This document shows, one piece after another, positions 24,628 through 36,235 of a stretch of 64,000 nt of DNA. The notes under the pieces were generated by a model. That model saw only the letters and a program-made list of their open reading frames with translations. It had not been told where the DNA came from and ran no database searches. Source of the DNA: Physcomitrium patens (lineage: Eukaryota > Streptophyta > Bryopsida > Funariales > Funariaceae); the NCBI RefSeq assembly GCF_000002425.4, contig NC_037270.1:10092494-10156493 (forward strand). Reading direction: 5' to 3'. The stretch's first letter is position 1, and the number at the start of each line of letters is the position of its first letter. Position numbers and translations under genes: made by a program.

Positions 24628-25200
24628 GTCAACGATGGCCACTTTTACATCGACGGGCTTCGAGTCTGGACAGCATGACAGCCTTCAGACACACAGGGTT
24701 GCGCTTTGGTGCTGGGAAGCACTTGGGCAAGGTTGGTCGGAACTCTATGGCAGGCGAAGTTGAAACCACTCTGCGAGGGTCAGGAACAAGTACACTAGTG
24801 TTGTCCACAATGCCTTGCTGCTTGGAGCGCTTGGCTCCTGTACCATTCGCCGGCAGTGGCAGAAAGCTAGGATTTCGTGGTGTTAGCCCATCGTATTGCG
24901 ACGGGCTTTCTCTGGGGCTGTGCTCATTATCAAGAGGTTATCAGAGGTAAGATTACAATATGTTTCATCTCTGGTTCGTTAATGATTTTTATGATTTGTA
25001 ATAGTTCAGGTCCTAGAGGAGGCTAGATGCTACAATCCTGGTGGTTCGTTGTAGTGTGGTTGAAGTCTGTGTTTCTTAATACGCTGTCATGCCTTTTGGT
25101 GCAGGTATCATAAAGTTGGTGGTAAGAGTAGCAGGTTGGATTTCCATGCAATAGTCAATAAAGTGGAAAGGACAACTAAATCTGCTTTAGGTTCCCGATT
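24624..25200 (+). other. Predicted organelle transit peptide region
   Basis: The first ~110 residues (exon 1 and the start of exon 2) are rich in Arg, Ser, Gly and Leu and poor in acidic residues, for example [20 protein letters not shown]. That is the composition of plastid or mitochondrial presequences. There is no hydrophobic signal peptide. Plastid, mitochondrial or dual targeting cannot be decided by eye. Confidence 0.6.
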
Positions 25201-28200
25201 CATGGTGAATGCAAGAGATTTACATGTAAAACATTTGCGACCATTTTACTTTCATGGTTGGCCGAGTTTAGTCGATTGTAGTTTTTTTATGCGGGAAATA
25301 GATTCAAGAAGATTAGTGAGGATTCCTAATTTAGGATCATTGACAGAATGCGTGGCATCGTTACATGATGGAGCATCTGTTGATGAAGATGTCTGTTCCG
25401 AATTAGCTTTGACGTCCAATTTAACAGAGGGGGTTGTCTGGGAGGAGATAACTACCTCTACTAGATCATTAAATGACGCAGAGCGTGCAAGTGAAAGTCC
25501 CTCTGTGTTTGGAGCCAGTTGTGAAGGCTTCAAAGAAGATTCGTCTATGGAGGGACCGCATGAGATTCCTATTGAGTCGCAAGTGGATCCAACAATCATA
25601 GTGTTTGACATTGAAACAACAGGATTTTTAAAGCCCGGGAGTAAGATCGTTGAGTTAGCTTGCCGAGATATCGCTGGAGGAGACTGCAGCACACTGGAGA
25701 CTCTGGTTAATCCATACCAACCCGTGCCAATAGCATCCACCGCCGTCCACAAGATTACATCTGAAATGGTAAATCGAGATGATATTCCAAGGTATGTTTT
25801 GACACTTGGTATGACATCGATGTGTTTCAAAGGTTCTGGCAGTTGTGATTGCTTTACTCCACCTCACTCGTTATATTAATGCTGTACATCCAAGAGATTG
25901 TTTATCGTTCAAAACCAAACTACAAATTCTGGATACCTCCATGACTATATTATATGACCTTTGCATGGCAGCTGGACAGAAGTTATGACTGCATTTGTTG
26001 ACTTTGTCGAGAGTCGGCGAATTGGAAACTCTGATGTCATTTTAGTCGCTCACAACGGAAGAAGATTTGACGTGCCATTTATCATGAAAGAGTGTTATGA
26101 ATGCTCCATGGAAATTCCTTCTCATTGGTACTTCATTGACACTATCGATCTTGCCAAGGCAATGCTGAAGAAGAGATTTGGTGCCTAAAAACTTCACCCT
26201 GGTCGTTTTTCTATTTTAGATTTTAAAGATAAAATTGAATAACCTGTGTTGTTATGTCTGTTCGAGTTTTGTGTAGAGGCCACGTATTTTATGTTGTTTC
26301 TTCCCACATGCGCTATACAGAACTGTTCTCTTCGCACTTCTGGTTGTATTAAATGCCCTATTTCATGTACTTATTTTGCAGGAAAGACGAAATTATATAA
26401 CTTGCAATTCCTTTACTATGATTGCTACAAACTACCACGCCTCGAGGATGCCCACCGTGCGGGTGTGGATGTGGATATGCTAGCCAGCGTATTTGGTAAA
26501 TTATTGATGGAGCTCGAGATGCCCGTGTCTGAGCTTCTGGATCAAGCCTTTAAGGCGAGTCACATAGAGTTGAAGCCAGATCTTCTTCTACGAGAAAATA
26601 ATGACCGGTACACATCTCTCTCAAAGGAGGTAGACGAGACCCTTTTGGAGCAATCTATGGTGGATGTTATAATTTGTGAACGGAATGTAGATCCTTTACC
26701 AGATAGCAAAGTGAGAACATTATTAGAACCACCTGACCAAGGACAAGACGTTGAAGCCATATGTGTAAGTTCAGAATATGTGGAGACTGAAGAGTCCTGG
26801 GAATCCACTACAGGCAGTATCACTCTTAACCATAGTTTCATGAGCAAGGACTCAACTGCCTATTCAGATGGAACTCGAAAAATATTTTTAAAGAAATTTG
26901 AGGGTTTTGATACTCAGACCTTTACCACAGCTCAGTTATCGGGAGACGAAAATCCTAGATATTCAGAGGAGTTATCGTCTGGGGAGTTGGATACTAGGGT
27001 TGAAGGTGTGCCTATCGGGGATATTCAATTGGATGCAAATAGAGTCCATGTTGCTGAGTCGCTCGCCTCTGCTACTATCGATGAAAAACTTTTAGGTTTG
27101 GAAAAAGGCACCCCTGCTTTAGAAAATGGAATTACATCTTCCTGGGAAGATAAATATGTTTTGGATGATGCACAAGACAATAAAACATTTGAATTTGAAG
27201 ATGCTCTGGGTTTGGTTCTAGGCAATGAGGAAGGTCTGGCCACCAGTACACCTGAACCCTCAAGTGTTAATCAAGTTGAAGAAGATGCCACGGTGACGAG
27301 CTCTCTTGTTTCTGGCGACGAGTTGCCATCGAAATATTTTAAATCATCAAGGAAGTCTCGTACCGAGGAATGCACGATCCCTACTAGGTCACCAAGTACA
27401 TGTAATGATGATCCAAGCTTTAGTAATCTACATCCTGCGGACGTTAATCCCATCGATGATTTGATTGGAAATGAAAACTTAGACGGTTTGGAAGTAGCTC
27501 AGCAGAGTAAACTCTCGTCTCCAACTGTAGGGGATGGAGGGCTTCAGCCTTTAAATATAGGTGGTACATTGTTGAGTAGAAAAAAAGGCAAGAGACGAGG
27601 AACTGGTGATGTTCAAACTACAGCGACACGAAATATTGCGCACACAGTGGGTGATTGTGAGGAGCAGCTATCCGCTGCTGTGGCTACCGTTATCAATGAG
27701 CTATATACTTGTGATATTCAACCGGTTAGAGGCCCAGACTCAAATGATTCCTCACATGGTGTTCAGGACGAGAAGCAGAGAAGGGCAAAGGAGCAGTTGC
27801 ATTCGAGTTCTGTTAACCTGTCCTTTTTGAGTCCCATGATGAGACAGTATGTGGAGACAAAACGACAAAGACCCAAATTTCTGTTGCTCTCAAGGGTTGG
27901 GGACTTTTATGAGGTATTAATTTCTCCTGATCCTGGAATGCACATGGTAAGTATTGTGTTCGTTCCATTTCGAGTTTTCAATATTATTCATTTAAGGTTT
28001 CTCTCTGTAGGCATTTTTCGAAGATGCGGAAAGGTTAGCGCACGCCTGCAACATACGCTTGTCGGGGGTGGATGGAGGTAAGGTATGATGCAGAATGCCA
28101 TCCTAAGTTGATTGACATTGCTTGAATTGACATCGTTGCTTCGCATTGAATAGCCAGAAAGTTTCAAATGAGAGGATAGAGTCGTCTCTGAGCACAAGGT

Positions 28201-31200
28201 GTATGTAGGAAATATATATGCCTCTCGATCTTTAACACGTTTTGAAGTGTCACTTTGCATTCATAATTCACCATTCATATTGGTGGGCTTTCCGCGATCG
28301 TTCTTGGATACTTAACGCAGAAGTTAAAGAGGCTTTTATTCTGTAGATGACATTATATATGACATTATATAGCTACAACCGTTGATCTAGTTTTTTTTTT
28401 AAAAAAATTAATATATATATTTTGTTTTTTGATGTTCGAAGTGCTCATTTTATCTCTTGTGTCAGCTGCTGGAACGGAAGGTGCCAATGGCAGGAGTCCC
28501 TTACCATAAAGTTGATGTTTACCTTCGCACTCTACTGAAAAAAGGCATTTCTGTCGTCAAGCAAGATCAGGCATAATCCTTGTCTATTCCTTTGTATAAT
28601 CTTGATTTTGAAAAACAGATAATTTAGTGCATGCTTGAATGCAAGTATAATTCTTAGTACTGTAGTCGTTAGGCATCTACTGTAAGAAGTTGGCGTATGA
28701 TTTCTCGTAACATTGGGTACTCGCATTTTGTTCATATATTTCATAATTAATCTATGCTTTTTAATTTATTTCTATATTTAATTTCAATCTCATTCTTTAA
28801 AAATGTCTAATATTATTAATACCAGTAAAACATATATCAGTTGTGTCCTTTTGACGTGTTTAATAATTGCATTTTCTTATTATATTGCTCAAGTTTTGTA
28901 GGTCACGGCTGCGGATACTAAAGGCGGGACGATAATAGATCGGCAAGTTACTGCAGTGCTCACCCCCGGCACTCTTTTAGACGAGGCCATGCTGGAAGAT
29001 TCTTGCAGTAACTTCTTGGTTTCCATCTTTCCTCATGCTGATGAAAATGGAACTTGGGGTCTTGCTTATGCTGATATTTCAACAGGTACTGCACGCACTG
29101 TCTTTTATTTGATTTCTAGGTGTCTGGGTTGGTTGACTCTGTCAGTGGTATCTCTTTCCAATTGTTTTTGATTTGAAAGATAATGAACCTTATGTCTCAA
29201 ATGTCCTTCAGTTCTTTTTGATTCTAACTATCTTTTATGTGGCAGGAGAGTTCCAGGCAACACAAGGACAGGGTAGATCTTCCTTGCTGCATGAACTTCA
29301 GCGTTTACAACCTTCAGAGATTATTTTTCCAGCAAATGTAAGCTTATTGCCCTTTTCACAATGCATATTGACGTGTTGCTTTACCCTCTACATTTGAGCC
29401 ATAAAATTTTAGAGGGTGAGGCATCTGGAAGTTGATATTATTGTACAGAACTCTCGCAATGTTTGAACCAGACAACATGTAGTAAGCATAAAAAGAGTCA
29501 TCACAACACAAAAAGTGCTAGATGACCTACCAAGTATTTATGTGTATGTGGTCCTATGATTTTAAAATATTGAATGAAGTCCAAGTCAGTCAGCTGTAGG
29601 TTACTGTAACTTGGGGAGTTGTATCTGAGTTGTTTGTTTGTTTGAGTATGACCACAAATGTCTGGATTCCAGGTAGTCTGTACTGTAGACAAGAAAACTG
29701 AGATACTACGACCGATTGGCATGCCGAGTGAAATATGCTACTCCAGTCGACCAACTTCAGAATTCTTTCCAGCGGCTGCTGAGAAGGTACCGGATATACT
29801 TCTTCTTTTATTTAAATTATTTTATTCCCAGTTAAAGAATGGTAGTCCATATTGCCAACCCGTAGGAATCGTATTAGCTTTCTTTATATGTTTGAGCTGC
29901 CTTCGGAGTGATGATCAGAGCGAAATTGGCAGATAAACTTTACCAATGAAAAGTTTATAATCTGGCAAAAAAATTGGGATTCTGCGTTTCGTGAAGCTTG
30001 TTTGTACATTGGCATGGCCCCAAGGATATGATTCATTCATCACATTGGACCTACTCTGAAGCAGCTGGTGCAGATATACGCATTATTTCAATCTGTTTCT
30101 TGATCCATTAGTATCTATTTTTATTTTTTGTTTTGTTTTTTAAATTGCGCTATGTCGGTCGCAGAGATTACATGCTAGTTTTGGAGAGGAATCCTTGAAG
30201 GCCTTTGGTGTGCCTCGATCATCTCATGCTATTCGGGCCGCAGGCGGCTTGTTGGGGTAAGTATCGCAATATCCCGTTCATTCTTTCCATATTGTGGAGT
30301 TCGGTCCCCTCGTCCCGGCAAAATATGGTTCTTCGAAAAGAGGATCATGGTTCTGTATTTAGATGTACAGTTTGATTCACACCGATGATACCCATGCCGC
30401 TCATGCCAATCCTATTTTTAATCATTATGTTTTTCAGAAAGTCTCTAATTTTATTATTTAGTGTACCTCAACATGTGAGGATCAGTCTGAATCATCGCAG
30501 GTAATCAGATTGTTTCCTGGATTTCATTTTCTCGGCATTTTCACTAGTTTACAGTTCCGCAATATTGTCCTGAACTACTCTGCTATAGCTTAATAACATT
30601 TTCTCGGTAGCGTTACAGTAAACTCTCCAATTTGCTGTGTACTTTTGCTTGTGGCACCTCATAAGTCGGGTGATTTGTTTAGTGTTAATCTTGTTGTATG
30701 TGTTTTTGAAGATTTTCACTTCATTTAGTTTTATATTAAATTACTGAGACACATGTGCACGATGCTGACAGATATATTCAGGAAACACAGAAACTTAGTA
30801 ATGAAGAGATACCTCTTCAATCGCCCAGCTTTTACTCCACTTTAGATACAATGCATATGGATGACACTGTGAGGAAACATTTGGAGGCAAGTAGTCACCT
30901 AATTTTTTTATCTTTTTCTTCTTTTCGAGCACATAATATGCGTGTCGTAGCTTGAAAATATCTAGGTTGTTCAATTGTGTTTCTGATCTTGTAACCTTTA
31001 TTACTGTCACAGTTGCTAAAGACGTCACGCTGGGATAAGGCAGAAGGTTCTCTTGTATGGGCTTTGGACCACTCGCAAACAGCTATGGGGAGCAGATTGC
31101 TTCGCCGTTGGTTGCTCTGGCCTCTCATCGATCATGAGCTTATCTGTAGACGACAAGATGCCGTTCAGGTGAATACCGTTGTTTACAATGCACTGATGCA

Positions 31201-34200
31201 ATTGACTTCTAGTTTGTGTTGAAAGTTTCTCGTGGCCCAATTTCTGCGTCACTGAACTTCTTATGTGTTTTTCTTGGGCACAAATTTCTTTGATGTGAGG
31301 TTCAATTGATTGAATATTCAAGGCTATCGATATATTATATTGATCGAACTGAGTAAGAATAAACTTTGATCATTGCGTCTACTTCTACTGATCATCTCAT
31401 ATCATTTGTAGGTATTTTTTCACAATCATGAAATGAGGTCAGAGTTTCGCAGCAAACTAGCGCATGTATCAGATGTCGAGCGTATAGCTGCCCGCATTGC
31501 GTGGAAGCGTGCTGATTCAAGGTTTTGACATCATACCCTAGTGCTGTTGATGATGAATATACTCTGAACATTATCTGCTCAGCTCTACATGATTGCGTAT
31601 GACTGAACCACATATGACCATTTTGGAAATCCTCAGGGATAAAAAATTATTCCAGCTGGTGTTGTTCTACTGAATGGGAATCTGTTCATCATCTCAGTTC
31701 ATTACAGGATGAAGGCATGTCATTGTGCCGACTGACTGCAGACAAGTATCATTGTCTTGCTTTTTTGTACTGAAAGTGTTGGGTGGATCTGACTACAGTT
31801 TCGTATGCACTGATTGAGTATGTGTTATGTACACTGGAATTCTCACAGGGATCTTTTGACTTTGGCTCAGTCGATTAAGTGTTTGCCAAGCTTGGCAGAG
31901 CTCATTGAGGGAGCATCACTCAATTCATATTTTGTTGCTGCTTCCCAGATCCCCACTACTGCTGTACAATGGGCCAACAAAGTTGAAGTAAGCACTGATG
32001 TTTTATTCAACAATGACTTTTATGGATAAATTCATCTCTGCAATAGAATATCACTGCACATAAATGTGAAGTGATTTTTCTTATACAGCCTGTTTATTTT
32101 GAAGACATTGTATGAATTGTACATCAAGATTAAGAAAAACGGAGAATGGTTCCACTCAATCTATCAAATTTCTGTGCATGTCACTGGGTTCTCAAGATAC
32201 GTTTGTGCTCTTGGAATGCTTGATTGAATATATTTATTTATCTTTCTTTTTTTTGTCTGTTGGATTAGCAGAATATGATAGCAGAAGAGCTAGGTAATGG
32301 TCTACAATCAGGCAAGCTGGTGAAGGAAGGTGTCGATCCGACTTTAGATGTTCTTCGTCAGAAAGTTCAGGAGAATATGATTTGGCTTGAAATGTATGAG
32401 GAGCAGGAGCGGTTACGCATTGGCATACCGTCGTTAGAGGTCAGATATACGCTTGCCCTGTTCGTGTCAATGTGCTACAACTTCCAGTGATCCTATGATA
32501 TATTTGCAATCCCTATTGTTGTTTTCTTCGAGATGCTTAACAAGATGTTGATAGTTATGAAAAGACTACAGATGTTCATTCATATTCCACTCCCTGGCTT
32601 TGTTCTACTTAATTAATAAAATTTTCGAGCAAGTCCCTTTTAGATTTCTTTTTCATGTTGACTTGTTCGCCTGAGTGATTTGGAAAGTTCAAAAGTTTTA
32701 AAGGGGCATATTTATGATTTCAGGTTGGTTTCAATAAGAACAGTGGCCACTTCATCAGCATCCGTAAGAACAAACTGAAGGAGGATTGTATTCCCAATGA
32801 CTATCAGAAACTTCAGAGTTTGAAAGCAGAGGAGAGGTTTGTCACTCCAGAACTTTTGAATTGTGAGTCGAGCTTATTAGCTGCTGAAGCAAAGGTTTTC
32901 GAGCGTGAGGAAGAGCTTTTGAGATCACTGAAGGAAGAGTTAGTATCCTTATTGGAGCCTGTCCGAGAGTATAGTCAAACAGTGGCTGCCCTTGATGTGC
33001 TTTGCACATTCGCAGGTACATTGTTATCTTCTGCTCTGACTTGGAAAACGTGATTTGCTTGCTGCAAAGGATTCTCTTTCGTATCATGTTTAATTTCGTC
33101 ATATAAACCGCATGAGGAATAGCAGAGAAACGGAAACAATTGCTTTAGGTCTTGCTGAATTTGTTAATGATTAAAGGGGTTATTTGTTGAGAAATAATTT
33201 AGCTCTCGGCTTTAACCCGTCGTGGTTCCTCGTATTTGTTTAAAAATTTATTTACTTTTCTTACTGCAGAACTAGCTGTGAATAGGGACTATTGCCGTCC
33301 ACATATGCTGGAAAAAGGCCGAGAGATCACAATAATTGAGGGTCGGCACCCTGTGGTAGAATTATCTTTACCAGATGACTCGCGTTTTGTACCAAACTCC
33401 GTTTACTTAGGATTTGATGTTATCACGGAGAAGATACCTGCTACTGAACGCTATGGACTCGGCGAGAAGCTTGATGGGGCTGAAGCGATGGAGGAACTTA
33501 CAGTTGAAAGCGAGAAGTGGTGGCCACGTGCTGACCTTGTTTTATTAACAGGGCCGAACGCTAGCGGGAAGAGCTGTTATTTAAGACAATTGGGACTTAT
33601 TCAGCTTATAGCTCAATCTGGCAGCTTTGTCCCTGCAAAATTCGCCCGGTTATCAATAGCAGACGGGGTTTATACACGTGTTGGTGCTGTAGATGATTTA
33701 GCTGCAGGTCAGAGTACTTTCCGAATTGAGATGGTTGAGTCTGCAAATATCCTCAATCGTGCTACTGCCCATTCATTGGTTTTGCTGGATGAAGTTGGCA
33801 GAGGAACCAGCTCACAGGAGGGAGGCGTTATTGCTCGAGCAATTATCGAGTATTTGTCACAGATTGTGCGTGCAAGGACCATTTTCTCAACTCACTATCA
33901 TGACCTCCACATATTGGATCAGGATTATCCCAACGTTGCAAACTACCATTTTCAAGCAACTGAATTGGATAATGGTGAAGTGATATTCGATCATGCTGTG
34001 ATGCCAGGCTATGCTATAAAGTCTCATGCTATTGCAATTGGTAGAAGTGCTGGATTACCGGATTGGGTATGTAGTAGGGCTACTGAACTTCTTGCCCTCG
34101 AAGAAGGGTTATGTGCGAGCTCAGATTCATGTCGGGAACAATCTGATTTGGATGTCCCACAAACCTATGAAAACGAAGTGTATGAGGATCGTGGAAATAA

Positions 34201-35225
34201 CGAATCGTACGACAAGAACCTTGCAATTGGGCTTGATGAGGTAGTTAAGGATGCAAATTGCAGTGGTGAGGCTCTGGCCTCAAATAAGAGTTTGGAATAT
34301 AATGAGGGCAGGTGTATTCCAAATTTGAAAGGACTTGAAGAAATGGAATCAGAAGACTTGGATGATGATCTAGACAAAACTGAAGGACATATGAATGGAG
34401 ATGCAACATCTCATGTCTCCTCGAAAATTCCTAGCAGTTTTGATTTCCCAGAAAATATAGAGCAATCAATTGCTATGGATCAAGGAAGTTCTGACTTTGT
34501 ATCATCAATAAACTTGGAAGGCAATGGAGATGGTGCCTCAGAAAGCACCGGACAGCATCTTCAAGTGCAAGTGGAAGTACAAGATCAGTCAGAGGCACAT
34601 GCCATACAAGAAGAAAAATGTTATTCAAGAGAGCAACTTGATGAGGTTTGGGGGCAAGTGTACATAGCCTTGCAAAATCAGCCAGCTACTCAAGCGCTTT
34701 TGAAGCAAAAGGTTCGACACTAACTCAAGCTTCTTAGTCTTATTCAAAATTGTAGATGTGATTTCAAATGTAAAGAATCATGTTTTGACCCAATTAAGTG
34801 AGGCTTTTCTTTGGCATTTTTACATTCAAGTTTTTGTATATGGCTATGCGTGAACCTGAAGTATAGACACTGTGTTAAGGTAGATGGGATTGGTTTGTCA
34901 CTAGTCCTCATCGCATTATCCGCTTAGACCTCTCATTTGTTCGTATTGCAAGTCTCCAAGTGAAAGCAATAGTCTTTTAGAATACTCGTTCTATGTGCTT
35001 TGTTTGGCACAGCATATTGATACTTTTGCCCATCTCTCGCAGGGATCTTTGGTATCAGTTAGCCTTTTATTGGACGAATTCCAGGTATGTGTAAGTGCAT
35101 CTTCTCTGTTTGTGAGAAAGTTCCAGCAGCCGGAACATTTTGCTACCTTGGAGTCTGCTTTTGCATTAGTATTGCACCAACCAGTTCATCTTCGCATATC
35201 TGCGCGTACTGATGGATCGCCATAG
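24624..35225 (+). CDS. Organelle-type DnaQ exonuclease-MutS fusion protein
   Basis: My splice model gives 18 coding exons and 2004 aa: 24624-24946, 25105-25791, 25972-26180, 26382-27913, 28011-28082, 28466-28570, 28902-29085, 29246-29337, 29673-29786, 30165-30256, 30772-30886, 31013-31168, 31412-31521, 31849-31987, 32272-32439, 32724-33015, 33270-34711 and 35043-35225. All phases agree and the sum is a multiple of three. Order: Arg/Ser-rich presequence, DEDDh exonuclease (about 267-470), acidic linker (about 470-885), MutS domains I-V (about 890-1742), second acidic linker, DnaX-like C-terminus (about 1918-2004). Exon 4 alone encodes both the last exonuclease motif and the start of MutS, so the fusion is not a gene-model artefact. 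Expected role: mismatch recognition plus 3'-5' strand removal in plastids and/or mitochondria. Plant MSH1 differs in ending with GIY-YIG. Two introns use GC donors (28571 and 30887). If the last intron is retained, translation stops at 34723 (1948 aa). ATG 24624 is the first in-frame ATG after a stop at 24579. Confidence 0.9.
25580..26560 (+). other. DEDDh 3'-5' exonuclease domain (DnaQ/epsilon-like)
   Basis: It is encoded by exons 2-4, residues about 267-470. ExoI reads VFDIETTGF (D276, E278), ExoII reads [11 protein letters not shown] (D370), and ExoIII reads [11 protein letters not shown] (H431, D436). All five DEDDh residues are present with family spacing. The supporting pattern 'TAVHKIT.EMV' between ExoI and ExoII is typical of the epsilon proofreading subunit and related exonucleases. 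Such enzymes remove nucleotides 3'-5' with two metal ions. Nothing in the active site suggests decay. Confidence 0.93.
26560..27829 (+). other. Acidic low-complexity linker between exonuclease and MutS
   Basis: About 415 residues (470-885) of Ser/Thr/Glu/Asp-rich, probably disordered sequence lie in one exon. Near its end is a short basic cluster, SRKKGKRRG (residues 805-813), that could touch DNA or act as a sorting signal. The frame stays open for over 1.2 kb, which argues for selection on reading frame. I recognise no domain. Confidence 0.7.
27830..34105 (+). other. MutS domains I-V
   Basis: Residues about 890-1742. Domain I starts [11 protein letters not shown] and contains the mismatch-wedging Phe-x-Glu as GDFYEAFFEDA (F915, E917) across the exon 4/5 junction. 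It is followed by [13 protein letters not shown] and the domain II strand ADISTGEFQAT. The lever/clamp region includes [11 protein letters not shown]. Walker A is GPNASGKS (1558-1565, K1564), and the '[14 protein letters not shown]' loop follows. Walker B is [13 protein letters not shown] (D1637, E1638) and the switch His is in FSTHYHDL (H1672). The full bacterial MutS1 layout is present with no visible loss. The [13 protein letters not shown] context and the [10 protein letters not shown] loop resemble cyanobacterial MutS more than eukaryotic MSH2-6. Confidence 0.93.
34630..35225 (+). other. C-terminal DnaX/STICHEL-like domain including terminal exon
   Basis: The end of exon 17 ([17 protein letters not shown]) and exon 18 (35043-35225; [18 protein letters not shown] to [12 protein letters not shown]) together match the remembered pattern of the C-terminal domain of DnaX (gamma/tau) and plant STICHEL proteins: W near the start, a helix ending in 'LL..+G.L', alternating strands, then 'AF...L..PV.L.I'. 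The intron 34712-35042 has a weak donor (AAG-GTTCGA) but a strong acceptor (CCATCTCTCGCAG) and keeps phase 0. In bacteria this part of tau contacts the replicative polymerase. The resemblance is by eye only. Confidence 0.6.
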
Positions 35226-36235
35226 TAACCCACACTACAGTATGGCTTCAATTCTCCTCAGTTTCTTCGTCCTACTTGTCCAGTTGGCTGGAAAAGTCAA
35301 TTTATTGTTGGTGAGGTTGAACAGGAAAGGCACAACAAAATTCTGTAATTCATCTGATTAGATCATTTTCACTAATGTTTCTATTTGATCGTCTACCCTC
35401 TGCAAAAGTGGAAGAGGTAGCATAGAGGTTCATGATTATTTTTTTTAAGAGAGTATTCACCGGGTACACACTTCTTTGGTACTTGATCTAACTTGTTTCT
35501 GACTAGTGTCCAACATGAAAAGATTTGTATCTTGTATTTATCCTGAAAGCTCATATTTAAAAACCGACATCTTGAAAATGTGGTTTGTGGAGTTTGTTTT
35601 CTTGAAACTTGCATTGACTACATTTGAGCTCAAATATATGAATTCACTTCCTAGTAATAATTTTTAGATCTATTTTACTTTTTTTTATTATATATTTATA
35701 TATTTGCAAAGCAACTGATGGAACATATTCTGCAGCATTAGGAAGTAGGTCTTTTATCTACCTTTTTACATCAAATGAACGTCCATTTGAAATCAAAACT
35801 GTAGGGTAATTTGTGTTCCTTTGTCATAAAAGTCTTAAAATTACCGTCCTGGTCATTAGTGGTGTTAAAGAGTTGCCATGTTACAATAAAATCACAAAGC
35901 AATTGTAAACCTTTTTCGGCATTCAAAGCCGGACATATGAATATAGGTTATCTGTAACATTGGAACGCCTAGCTGGCTTGGTGTCGCTGCTTTGGTTGGT
36001 GCAAATCTGTGTGTTGAAGCTCCTCACTCTCATTCCAGGACCCACGACTTAACAGCATTTCAGCTGAAGTTCTTCTGAGCAATTCGTCTCCAAAGTCGCT
36101 GTAGTCAAGCTTCTTGGTAACTGGCAATGCGGTTGCCCCACTCTGTTGTTCAATCGAGATTGATGCCCAAAAAGCTTTAAACTACGTCGGCGCAGCTGTG
36201 GTGACCCATCGAGCCTTCTAGTTCATTTTGCCTCG
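35226..36235. other. 3' flank of the exonuclease-MutS gene and GC-normal tail
   Basis: It holds the presumed 3' UTR and downstream sequence. From about 35960 to 36230 a GC-normal stretch without a usable frame precedes an abrupt change to AT-rich DNA at about 36236. It may be part of a 3' UTR, a non-coding exon or a dead gene remnant. Confidence 0.4.

Noticed and set aside
25252..25830. 192-codon minus-strand frame opposite exon 2
   Set aside because: It is a shadow of the real exon; the plus strand carries the catalytic motifs and splice signals.
26246..26381. Extending exon 4 upstream to the start of its open frame
   Set aside because: The stretch before 26382 is intronic: a TTTTGCAG acceptor ends at 26381, and the upstream exon joins in phase (KRFG-KTKLYN) to complete the exonuclease fold.
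27914..28010. Reading through after GDFYE at the exon 4 end
   Set aside because: The read-through frame gives no MutS similarity, while the next exon (28011) continues [19 protein letters not shown] exactly as MutS requires.
24624..35225. Calling the MutS gene plant MSH1
   Set aside because: There is no GIY-YIG nuclease at the C-terminus, the ATPase motifs differ from MSH1, and the N-terminus carries a DnaQ domain that MSH1 lacks.
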